Below are positions 8,681-16,407 of a DNA stretch of 64,000 nucleotides, in pieces. Numbering within the stretch: position 1 is the stretch's first letter; the number at the start of each line of letters is the position of its first letter. A model generated the notes under the pieces. The model was not told the DNA's origin and ran no database searches. It saw only the letters and a program-made list of their open reading frames with translations. Source of the stretch: Rhizobium vallis (GTDB taxonomy: Bacteria > Pseudomonadota > Alphaproteobacteria > Rhizobiales > Rhizobiaceae). The DNA is taken from positions 62,001-126,000 of the forward strand of contig NZ_ML133687.1 of NCBI RefSeq assembly GCF_003985155.1, in the 5' to 3' direction. Position numbers and translations under genes: made by a program.

Positions 8681-9632
8681 TGTGGGGCGGTCGGATACAG
8701 CGAGCGATTTCCGTTACTCAGTCGACGGCGACCATGACGCCGGAAGCCTTGACGACCGCGTAGCGCACGGTATTCCAGATGACCGAAGCGGAAATGGCTG
8801 CCGCCGATGTTTGCGAAGTCTCCGACTATAAGTCTATGTGAAAGCGTGAGGCAGCTTCGGCTGGCGTAGAGATCGCTAGTAGCATTCCTTGGTAGTTTGG
8901 TTTGTTCTTGCAGTTTTGTTGATCGGGCAAATGCTGTCTCGCCTGATGGCTTCTAGACATCGGGATTTCCGACGCATCGGGCTCCCGGCTCGCGCACGCA
9001 GAAGAGACGGCTGCGGCAACTAACGCGATGAAACGAAGACGATTCTTTGTGATGATTTACTCTCCAATCGGAGTGTCCCAGGTCAGCCGACTTGCTCCAC
9101 CATCAACGTGCCTGGTGATTGCGGCTGAATCAACGACTTTGGAGGAACGGCCGAATCCAGCCAATCTGCCCAAACGCCGCGTTCCGGGATCACGATCTGC
9201 CGATCGTGACAGGGCGCGATGTCCCGTCCCGGCTCCATGGTGAGTATGGTGAGCATGGTGAAGGCCCGGCCTACCTCCGGCGTCTCACGCCAGATGCCGG
9301 CAATGCAGAAAATCGGCTCGTCTCTCCTGATCGTGGTCCGCCGAGGCCCAGATAATGGCGATGATATTGGCTACGATGTTATCCGCTCACGATAATCCGT
9401 CAGCCCAATTCGTTGTGAGACTCGATCGCGCCATGCGAAAAAGTTCCTGATCAAGCCATCAAATTGAATCTGCTTATGGATTCATTCGGTGAGTACCCCA
9501 CGCTCAACTTGCGCGCCGGGTGCGCATGATAGGTCCACGAACTTGAGTGATGTCGCGGACAGCAAACTGACAGCTTCGCGCCTCTATCCAGCACTTGTCG
9601 CCTCACGGAAGGCAGAAGCAAAGGATCGAACC
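8681..9632. other. Long intergenic stretch with eroded coding fragments
   Basis: About 950 bp without a convincing gene. On the minus strand at 8718-8819 a 33-codon open stretch ends in ASVIWNTVRYAVVKASGVM and a stop. It looks protein-like but has no start, so it may be the end of a lost gene. The rest shows no recognisable motif, repeat or RNA. Confidence 0.4.
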
Positions 9633-9899
9633 ATGAAGTTGAAACTGATTGTCGCTCTTGTAATCCTGGCCGCGAGCCCCGCGCTGGCACTCGCCAGTCC
9701 GCGCTGCACCAACGAGCCGAAATCCAAATGGCTACCCGAGAACGCCATGAAGGCGAAGATTGAAGCAATGGGTTACAAGGTCAAGACCTTCGAGATCACA
9801 GGAAACTGCTACGAGATCTACGGAAAGGATAGGAACGGCGATCGCGCCGAGGTCTACTTCAATCCGGTGTCAGGCGAAATCGTACAGAAGGGCGAATGA
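9633..9899 (+). CDS. PepSY-domain small periplasmic protein
   Basis: An 88-aa protein with a signal peptide (about residues 1-22, ending ALALA) and one small PepSY-like domain. The domain signature is AKIEAMGYKVKTFEITGNCYEIYGKDRNGDRAEVYFNPVSGEIV. PepSY proteins of this size are often coded beside a cytochrome b561 and a two-component system, as here, and are thought to inhibit or sense in the periplasm. The start at 9633 is chosen because the signal peptide begins there; the frame stays open upstream to 9489. It overlaps the next gene by 4 bp (ATGA). Confidence 0.85.
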   Translation: MKLKLIVALVILAASPALALASPRCTNEPKSKWLPENAMKAKIEAMGYKVKTFEITGNCYEIYGKDRNGDRAEVYFNPVSGEIVQKGE

Positions 9900-10492
9900 C
9901 CATGACCTCGGCTCTGTTGCAGAAGCAGGAGGGCCGAGAGCCCTCTCAGACCGCAAGCGGCACCGTCAAGGTTTGGGATCCGGCTGTCAGGCTATTTCAC
10001 TGGACCGTCGTGTCAGCCTGCATTCTCAACCTCTTCATTCTCGAAGAAGGAAAGTATTGGCACCGCTTAACCGGCTATGTCGTCGCAGCCGCAATCGCGA
10101 TGCGCATCATCTGGGGCTTCGTTGGCACCAAGCACGCTCGGTTCGCCGATTTTTTTCCGACGCCAAGCAGGGTCAGAGCGCAGATCGCCGGTATCATTAA
10201 GGGCACAGAACAGCGGTACATTGGCCATAATCCGCTGGCATCGATCATGATGCTTGGTCTGATGACGCTTCTGGCGGCCACTGCGCTAACAGGCTGGATG
10301 ACTACACTCGACGCCTTCTGGGGAGACAAATGGCTTGAGGAAGTGCATGGAGCCATAGCCAATGGCATCATGCTCCTTGCCTTCATCCATGCCGGCGCGG
10401 CAGTGGTCGAGAGTTGGAGACATAGGGAAAATCTAGTTTGGTCGATGATTACGGGCCGAAAGAAGTATGAGAATTCTTCTCATCGAAGATAG
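9896..10492 (+). CDS. Cytochrome b561-type membrane protein
   Basis: A 198-aa membrane protein opening with VKVWDPAVRLFHWTVV, the N-terminal histidine segment of the cytochrome b561/hydrogenase b-type family. It continues with further helices carrying HRLTGYVVAAAIAMRIIWGFVG, the GHNPL loop and a last helix with VHGAIANGIMLLAFIHAGA. These histidines would bind two b haems in the inner membrane and move electrons between quinol and periplasmic or cytoplasmic partners. It is translationally coupled to the PepSY gene upstream and overlaps the response-regulator gene by 26 bp, so the four genes form one operon. Confidence 0.88.
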   Translation: MTMTSALLQKQEGREPSQTASGTVKVWDPAVRLFHWTVVSACILNLFILEEGKYWHRLTGYVVAAAIAMRIIWGFVGTKHARFADFFPTPSRVRAQIAGIIKGTEQRYIGHNPLASIMMLGLMTLLAATALTGWMTTLDAFWGDKWLEEVHGAIANGIMLLAFIHAGAAVVESWRHRENLVWSMITGRKKYENSSHRR

Positions 10493-11144
10493 CGGCAGGC
10501 TTCGCGAGCTTCTATCCGAAGCCATCCGAGAAGCCGGTTGGCGCATCGACGCCTTCGCAAGCGCAAGCGAAGGTCGACTTGCGCTTGAAGAGATCAGCTA
10601 CGATCTCCTTCTTCTCGATCTCGGTCTGCCCGACGAGGACGGCTTAGACATTCTGAAATCCCTGCGGGTTGCGAAGCAGCATATCCCCGTACTCGTGCTG
10701 ACGGCACGCGGAGCCGTTGACGAGCGAATCGCGGGCCTAGATGCGGGAGCGGACGACTATCTGGTTAAACCTTTCAACAACGGCGAGCTGATTGCGCGGG
10801 TCCGCGCCTTGATGCGCCGTTCGCCGGTGACGACGATGCCGACGCTTGAATTCGCCGGGATCCGTTTTGACTTGGCGACCCGCCAAGTCACTGGCGACGG
10901 CATTGAAATGGCGCTCGCCCCCTCCGAAAAATCGCTGCTTGAGCTGCTGATGCGTAACGGCGGCAAGGTCGTTTCCAAGAGAAAGATGGAGCATGCTTTC
11001 TCCGAATTCGGTGACGAACGCAGCAGTAATGCCGTCGAGCTGGCCATATCCAGGCTCCGGCGGAAATTGGAAGGGCATCGCGCCAATGCTGTAATTGAAA
11101 CCGTGCGTGGCGTCGGATACATGTTACACGAGGCGAACGTTTGA
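10467..11144 (+). CDS. OmpR/PhoB-family response regulator
   Basis: A 225-aa regulator. The receiver domain (about 1-115) has the acidic pair IEDSG, the phosphoacceptor in YDLLLLDLGLPDEDGL, LTARG and the switch lysine in ADDYLVKPFN. A winged-helix output domain follows (about 125-222) with MEHAFSEFGDERSSNAVELAISRLRRKLE and VRGVGYML. This is the QseB/PmrA type. The stop overlaps the TTG start of the kinase gene next to it. It probably controls its own operon in response to an envelope or redox signal, judged only from the company it keeps. Confidence 0.9.
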   Translation: MRILLIEDSGRLRELLSEAIREAGWRIDAFASASEGRLALEEISYDLLLLDLGLPDEDGLDILKSLRVAKQHIPVLVLTARGAVDERIAGLDAGADDYLVKPFNNGELIARVRALMRRSPVTTMPTLEFAGIRFDLATRQVTGDGIEMALAPSEKSLLELLMRNGGKVVSKRKMEHAFSEFGDERSSNAVELAISRLRRKLEGHRANAVIETVRGVGYMLHEANV

Positions 11145-12472
11145 TCCGATCGAACCCCACGCTGACCACCATTCTAACCCGCAGGATCGCGTTCTTCGCC
11201 ATGCTGGCGATGCTGGTCCAACTCGTCGTTGTCTTTTCTGACTATTACTGGAACGTGGGCGAACTTTCACGCCTGTACGTCGAGCAGGAGACCGAACGGC
11301 TGGCTTCGGCAGTTGAAGTCAGCGGCGGGATAATTGCTTTTCGAATGCCTGAGGCGCTAAGCCCGCGTTATGCCAACCGGCAGACCGGGTATGTTGCCCG
11401 CATTCGAGACAGTCAGGGCAACCTGATCTTCGAATCCTGTGACGATGCCTGCGAAAGCCGGTTCCTACCCGCCGAGGTCAACCCTCCTGACTTTTGGCTT
11501 CGGATCGTCACGCCCGGAAAACCGCTTACGCTGGTCGGCGGGCGGGCGTTTAATATCGGCGGACACCGGATTTTAGTCGATGTCGCCACCATGAACGATC
11601 CCCAAAACCTTGTGTCGGATGTTTTCTGGAACGAGGTCCTGGAGCACATGATCGTGCCGATGAGTATTTTGCTTGGGCTTGTCCTCGGGGCAACAATTTT
11701 GTCGGTGCGGCGTGCCCTCAAACCCGTGAAGGCGGCGGCCGATGCCGCCGACCTCATCGATCCCCTGGACTCGAGGTCTCATCTACCCATCGAAGGAATG
11801 CCACGCGAAATCGCGCATCTAGCCGTGGCTGTAAATCGGGCTTTTCAGCGTGTCGGCGAACTCATGCGGTCGCAAAGGATACTGACCTCGGCCATTGCGC
11901 ACGAGGTGCGCACGCCGCTTGCGGCAATCAAGCTCGAACTCGGCCGCATCGACCATCCAAGGGCGCGCAAGGCAGATGCGGATCTCGACGACCTCGTGCA
12001 TTTTGTGAGCCAGCTGACTGCGCTTGCGCGGTTGGACACGTTCGACCACGGAATGTTCGAGGATGTTGATCTCATCGTTCTTTGCGCAGGGGTGGCAGAA
12101 CAGCTTGCACCATGGGTTTACGAGAACAAGCATTCTCTTGAGATGTCTGCGCGTGTCGACATTGCCATTGTAAGAGCGGTGCCGGCGCTGCTGAAAGATG
12201 CTCTTCGCAATCTTATCGAAAACGCGGTCCGTCATACGCCAGAATCGACGAGCATCATTATCAGGGTTGCGGAATCAGGTATCCAGGTTGAAGACAGGCT
12301 GCATGTCGAGCGCGGAGGGTCCGGCCACCAAACCCACAATTCAGAGGGCCTCGGCATAGGCTTGAAAATCGTCGAAAGAATCGCGGAACTTCACGGTGGA
12401 TCGTTGCAGCGCTCTGCTTCACCTCATGGCCAGACCTTCGAATTGCTTTTGCCGGTTAGCAAGTCACAATAG
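11141..12472 (+). CDS. Sensor histidine kinase with degenerate ATP-lid region
   Basis: A 443-aa kinase of the QseC type that starts at TTG 11141, overlapping the regulator stop. It has a first membrane helix (about 13-32), a periplasmic sensor (about 33-165), a second helix (about 170-192), a HAMP region, the H box SAIAHEVRTPLAAIKLELG and the N box LRNLIENAVRHTP. The usual G1 box (DxGxG) and F box are not recognisable: the sequence there reads VEDRLHVERGGSGHQTHNS before a clear G2 box, EGLGIGLKIVERIAELHGG. It could be a shortened lid or a kinase with reduced ATP hydrolysis. It is partnered with the preceding regulator. Confidence 0.85.
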   Translation: MIRSNPTLTTILTRRIAFFAMLAMLVQLVVVFSDYYWNVGELSRLYVEQETERLASAVEVSGGIIAFRMPEALSPRYANRQTGYVARIRDSQGNLIFESCDDACESRFLPAEVNPPDFWLRIVTPGKPLTLVGGRAFNIGGHRILVDVATMNDPQNLVSDVFWNEVLEHMIVPMSILLGLVLGATILSVRRALKPVKAAADAADLIDPLDSRSHLPIEGMPREIAHLAVAVNRAFQRVGELMRSQRILTSAIAHEVRTPLAAIKLELGRIDHPRARKADADLDDLVHFVSQLTALARLDTFDHGMFEDVDLIVLCAGVAEQLAPWVYENKHSLEMSARVDIAIVRAVPALLKDALRNLIENAVRHTPESTSIIIRVAESGIQVEDRLHVERGGSGHQTHNSEGLGIGLKIVERIAELHGGSLQRSASPHGQTFELLLPVSKSQ

Positions 12473-12510
12473 GTCAGGTCCTTGGCCAAATGGATGCCGC
12501 CCGCACCCTC

Positions 12511-13476
12511 TCAGGAAAGCGACAGCCGTTCCACTGAGGCAAATGTATCGGCTTCCGATCCTGCGGTCGCGCTGGCATCTCGGATCATGGCATACTTGAC
12601 CTGCGTGACCCTCAGGTCGCGATACCAATCGACCAGTTCCCCCCACGGATCTCTGACCTTGGATAGTCCTGAGATGAACGCGACGACGGTTCCAATTTCG
12701 GTCTTGCCTGTCACCACGTAATAGCCACCGAGCGCGAAGATGCCGGCATAACCCAGCTGCGTCATCAGGTTCATCATGAAATTCATGGTGAATTTGATCC
12801 TGTAAATGCTCATGTTGAGCGAAAAAAGCCCTTCCACCCGATTGCCTTGGGCTTCGAACGCATCATTGGTGACCACATGCTGGACCATGCTCTGGCTGAC
12901 ATGGCGCATGATGGTGATCTTCGTCTCAACCCTGCGGTTGATTGCCGACTGCATCAGCGGCACGAAGCCGATCTGCGGAAGAAAGACGATAGCGACGGCC
13001 AACGCCATCAGCGGTTCCAGGTAGATCATGTAACCGCCGACGGCGACGAGGATGCCAGCCTGCAAAAGCGGTTCCGAGATGCTCGTGCCGACAAAGCCGC
13101 CGACTGATTCGGCCTCAGCAATGATGATCGACAGCTGTACGCCCTCGGCAAGCGCATCGACGGGTCCTTCGCTCGATCGCTCCGAGGCGGCAAGCGCCGA
13201 CTTCCGCAGCCAGCGGACCGCGATCTCGCCGATCCAACCACGATAGATGTTCAGCAACAGCTTGGTTAGGCCCTCAAGCAGGACGAGGCCGAGATAGGCA
13301 AGAACGAGGATCAGGATCGCCTGGTAGGGAGCGCCCGCTGTGGCGGCATTGATGATGCGCCTCTGGACCTCAAGCGGTGCAGTGCCGGCAAGAAAGAGAA
13401 CAACGGAAAGAGCCGCGATCGCTATCTGGTGATGGCGGCCGATGAGCAACACGAAACCGAACAGACTTTTCGGCAT
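12511..13476 (-). CDS. ABC transporter transmembrane-domain-only protein
   Basis: A 321-aa membrane protein matching a type-1 exporter transmembrane domain: six hydrophobic segments, and a cytoplasmic loop with RWLRKSALAASERSSE and IIIAEAESVGGFVG that corresponds to the first coupling helix. The normal ATP-binding half (Walker A, LSGGQ, Walker B) is missing; the protein ends 25 residues after the linker-like RDPWGELVDWYRDLRVTQVKYAMIRD. No matching ATPase gene lies nearby. It may be a natural stand-alone TMD or a truncated exporter. It converges with the kinase gene with a 38-bp gap. Confidence 0.7.
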   Translation of the reverse strand: MPKSLFGFVLLIGRHHQIAIAALSVVLFLAGTAPLEVQRRIINAATAGAPYQAILILVLAYLGLVLLEGLTKLLLNIYRGWIGEIAVRWLRKSALAASERSSEGPVDALAEGVQLSIIIAEAESVGGFVGTSISEPLLQAGILVAVGGYMIYLEPLMALAVAIVFLPQIGFVPLMQSAINRRVETKITIMRHVSQSMVQHVVTNDAFEAQGNRVEGLFSLNMSIYRIKFTMNFMMNLMTQLGYAGIFALGGYYVVTGKTEIGTVVAFISGLSKVRDPWGELVDWYRDLRVTQVKYAMIRDASATAGSEADTFASVERLSLS

Positions 13477-13568
13477 TTTATCGTCATGGCCTCATATTCG
13501 TTCTTAGAAAATTCTGCTGCGCCTGGCGATCTTTGCCTCGTTCGTCCGCATTGGCCAGCCTGAGCGGA

Positions 13569-13800
13569 TCAGAACGGCCGACGCCATTGTGAGCCGCGGG
13601 AACGAACCTCTATCCTTTGAGGCGTTTCCTCCAGGCAGGCCATCCAGGCTGCAGGAACGAAGAGCAATACTGCGCAGGCGATCGTCATCCACAGGCTCGT
13701 CGCGACGTGCTCGAAACCCAGCAGCCAGGGCGAGGCGGCGAGCCATGTTGCGATCGCCACCTGCTCCCACCGGCGCGTCCCAGCGTCAGCAGGAGACGCG
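13569..13800 (-). pseudogene. SPW-repeat membrane protein fragment
   Basis: The minus strand reads TRRWEQVAIATWLAASPWLL, then GFEHVATSLWMTIACAVLLF and VPAAWMACLE. RWE followed by SPWLLGF is the signature of SPW-repeat membrane proteins. Only one repeat is present, and no ATG precedes the RWE segment in frame; the first ATG lies inside the repeat at 13760. I read this as a truncated remnant, although a short protein starting at a rare codon is possible. Confidence 0.45.
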
Positions 13801-13812
13801 CAGCGCGGCCAG

Positions 13813-14886
13813 CTATGCTGCGGACTGATTCCGCGCTGCGAGGTTGCTCACTTCTCCTGCGATATCGAGCACTGTACGACCCTCAATCGTTCCCGCCTTG
13901 AGGCCGGCAAAAATATCATTGACGTCGTCGAGCGGCGCCTTAGCGATTTCCGCCCGGACCCGCCCTTCGGCGGCGAAAGCGAGTGCCTCGTCGAGGTCGC
14001 GGCGCGTGCCGACGATCGAGCCGCGTACGGTGATGCGCTTCAGCACGACATCGAAGATCGGCATCGAGAAGTTGCCCGGAGGAAGGCCAACGAGGCTGAC
14101 GGTGCCTTTGCGACGCACCATGCCGAGCGCCTGCGAGAAGGCAGGTGGCGAGACGGCGGTGACGAGCACGCCATGCGCTCCCCCGCTCGTTGCCTTCAGC
14201 ACCTTTTCAACCGTGTCTTCGGAGCGTGCGTCGAGCGCGAGATCGGCGCCAACCTGACGGGCAAGGTCGAGTTTAGCGGCGGCGACATCGAGGGCGATCA
14301 CCTTAAGGCCCATCGCTTTGGCATATTGGATCGCGACATGGCCGAGGCCGCCGACGCCCGATATCGCCACCCATTCTCCGGGCCGCGCTTCGGTTTCCTT
14401 CAGTCCCTTATAGGTCGTGACACCGGCGCAGAGGATCGGCGCGATCTCAGCGAAATCGACACCGGCAGGAAGGCGGGCGGCGAAGGCGGCCGAGGCGATG
14501 ACGTATTCGGCAAAGCCGCCATTGCAGCTGTAACCGGTATTGTGCTGGTGTTCGCAGAGGGTTTCCCAACCGGTTTCGCAATATTCGCAGCGCAGGCAGG
14601 CGTCATGCAGCCAGGCGACGCCGACGGCATCGCCTTCCTTGAATTCGGTAACGCCGGGACCGAGAGCCGCGACGATCCCGGCCACCTCGTGACCAGGAAT
14701 GAAGGGCGGCAGCGGCTTGACGGGCCAGTCGCCCTCGGCGGCGTGCAGATCGGTATGGCATACCCCGCAGGCAACAACTTTCACCAGGATTTCACCTGGA
14801 CCCGGAACAGGCACTGGCGCACATTCGATTGCGAGCGGCTTGCCGAACTCGCGAACCACCGCCGCCTTCATCATCTTGCTCGTCAT
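13813..14886 (-). CDS. adhP: Zinc-dependent alcohol dehydrogenase, AdhP type
   Basis: A 357-aa medium-chain dehydrogenase. Catalytic zinc is held by CGVCHTDLH and GHEVAG, and structural zinc by the four cysteines of LRCEYCETGWETLCEHQ. The NAD site is SGVGGLGHVAIQYAKAMGLKVIALD. The sequence closely follows bacterial ethanol/propanol-preferring AdhP. ATG 14886 is preceded by GAAGGAAC and matches the family start; the longer frame to 15090 is not used. Its promoter region is shared with the divergent dehydrogenase at 15117 and holds a FixK-type box 119 bp from this start. It likely interconverts alcohols and aldehydes under low oxygen. Confidence 0.92.
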   Translation of the reverse strand: MTSKMMKAAVVREFGKPLAIECAPVPVPGPGEILVKVVACGVCHTDLHAAEGDWPVKPLPPFIPGHEVAGIVAALGPGVTEFKEGDAVGVAWLHDACLRCEYCETGWETLCEHQHNTGYSCNGGFAEYVIASAAFAARLPAGVDFAEIAPILCAGVTTYKGLKETEARPGEWVAISGVGGLGHVAIQYAKAMGLKVIALDVAAAKLDLARQVGADLALDARSEDTVEKVLKATSGGAHGVLVTAVSPPAFSQALGMVRRKGTVSLVGLPPGNFSMPIFDVVLKRITVRGSIVGTRRDLDEALAFAAEGRVRAEIAKAPLDDVNDIFAGLKAGTIEGRTVLDIAGEVSNLAARNQSAA

Positions 14887-14998
14887 GATTTTCGTTCCTT
14901 CATGATGATTGTCCGGGGCCGATAATGCAGGCGGTGTCCCTCCCGCACATTGACCCATCGCAAAGAACCGCGCCTTCCGACCGGATCGCGCGTGAATC

Positions 14999-15012
14999 TT
15001 GATGACAATCAA
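14999..15012. promoter_or_regulatory. FNR/FixK box between two alcohol dehydrogenase genes
   Basis: TTGATGACAATCAA matches the consensus TTGAT-N4-ATCAA perfectly. It sits almost midway between the divergent starts at 14886 and 15117, at 119 and 111 bp, so one box could serve both promoters. Confidence 0.75.
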
Positions 15013-15116
15013 CGCACGCTTCTCACGTTGGGTTAGTCTTGGCTTCATCCGGTCGGGAGAAGAGGGTAACCTGCGCATCTGCGGGAGCACGGTACCGCGG
15101 AGACAAGGAAGAGCTC

Positions 15117-16100
15117 ATGAAAGCGATGATCCTCGAAGGTGTGGGATTTCCGTTGCGTCCGGTCGAATGGCCCGATCCCGTCCCCCAAAAGGGTCAACTT
15201 ATGTTGAGGGTAGAAGCTTGCGCCGTCTGCAGGACGGATCTTCACGTTTGTGATGGCGATCTCGCCGACCCAAAGCTCCCGCTCATTCCTGGCCACGAGA
15301 TCGTCGGCATCGTCGAGGCGGTGGGAGACGGCGTGGCCTCATCGCGAATCGGAGAACGGGTTGGTGTTCCCTGGCTCGGCCACACCTGCGGCTGCTGCGC
15401 CTTTTGCCTGAACAGAGAGGAAAATCTCTGCGATCGGCCGCAATTTACCGGCTATACGCGTGACGGCGGTTTCGCCACGCACGTCGTTGCGGATGCCGAT
15501 TACGCCTTTGCGCTGGATATGCAGGCTGACCCGGTTGCGCTTGCGCCGCTGCTCTGTGCCGGTCTGATAGGATGGCGTTCGCTGAAGAAGGCCGGTGACG
15601 GCGCCAGGATCGGGTTATATGGATTTGGCGCTGCCGCCCATATCATCGCGCAGGTCTGCGGTTGGCAGGGCCGCGAAGTCTATGCTTTTTCGCGCCGGGG
15701 CGACGTTGCGGCGCAACGTTTCGCGCTCGACCTCGGCGCCGTCTGGGCGGGGGATTCGAACGAACCTCCGCCTGTCATGCTCGACGCGGCGATCATTTTT
15801 GCTCCGGTCGGCGAACTCGTACCGGCGGCTTTGAAAGCCGTGCGGAAAGGGGGCAGGGTCGTCTGTGGCGGCATCCACATGAGCGATCTTCCGGCAATGC
15901 CCTACGCGCTCATCTGGGGCGAACGCAGCGTTGTATCGGTCGCAAATCTCACACGCGAGGATGCGGCGGAATTCTTTCCAGTCGCTCGCCGGGCAGGCGT
16001 CAGAACTCATACGACCATCTATCCGCTGATTGACGCCAATAGGGCGCTTGACGATCTCAGGGCCGGCCGGTTGAGCGGGGCAGCCGTGCTGACGCCGTGA
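15117..16100 (+). CDS. Zinc-binding alcohol dehydrogenase, YjgB/AdhA-like
   Basis: A 327-aa medium-chain dehydrogenase distinct from AdhP. It has catalytic zinc ligands in CAVCRTDLHVCDGDL and GHEIVG, a structural zinc loop GHTCGCCAFCLNREENLCD, and the nucleotide-binding segment IGLYGFGAAAHIIAQVC, in which the usual GxGxxG is GFGAAA. Such proteins form the zinc-dependent ADH group that follows universal stress or microaerobic genes in proteobacteria. ATG 15117 has AAGGAAGAG upstream and fits the family start. It is divergent from adhP and shares the FixK box. The substrate is not readable. Confidence 0.88.
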   Translation: MKAMILEGVGFPLRPVEWPDPVPQKGQLMLRVEACAVCRTDLHVCDGDLADPKLPLIPGHEIVGIVEAVGDGVASSRIGERVGVPWLGHTCGCCAFCLNREENLCDRPQFTGYTRDGGFATHVVADADYAFALDMQADPVALAPLLCAGLIGWRSLKKAGDGARIGLYGFGAAAHIIAQVCGWQGREVYAFSRRGDVAAQRFALDLGAVWAGDSNEPPPVMLDAAIIFAPVGELVPAALKAVRKGGRVVCGGIHMSDLPAMPYALIWGERSVVSVANLTREDAAEFFPVARRAGVRTHTTIYPLIDANRALDDLRAGRLSGAAVLTP

Positions 16101-16207
16101 GCGATTGCTTGGATGCCCACTGGGGCCGACGCGCCGGTGAGGGAATGCCACGCGAAAGCGCTTAAGTAACCTTTCCCGGTAGCAGGGCACCTCGGTGCAC
16201 CGGAACG

Positions 16208-16267
16208 GATCATCTTGCGGGCGGCGTTTTTGATTAGCGTCAACGCGCCGCCCTCCGCAGGATGATC
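16208..16267. promoter_or_regulatory. Inverted repeat enclosing a FixK-like box
   Basis: Arms at 16208-16226 and 16246-16267 (GATCATCTTGCGGGCGGCG against the complement of CGCCGCCCTCCGCAGGATGATC) pair with few mismatches. Between them, at 16230-16243, lies TTGATTAGCGTCAA, a FixK/FNR-type box with one degenerate position. It lies 165 bp before the metal-ATPase start. The dyad may be a terminator-like hairpin of the upstream dehydrogenase gene, or an extended regulatory site. Confidence 0.5.
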
Positions 16268-16407
16268 ATACTCAACACGCAAGCTGATCGGCATCGGCTG
16301 GGGGCGTATAATTGCCTTGAACGCCGGTACGCCGAAGACGTTTTGCAGGCCGCATTCGCCGCTTTGGTCTCAGGAGGACCTTGTTTAAAGAACGGAGAGA
16401 CGCTCAC

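Noticed and set aside
8718..8819. 33-codon open stretch on the minus strand ending ASVIWNTVRYAVVKASGVM
   Set aside because: Protein-like but no start codon, no ribosome-binding site and bounded by a stop upstream. Kept only as a note in the intergenic entry.
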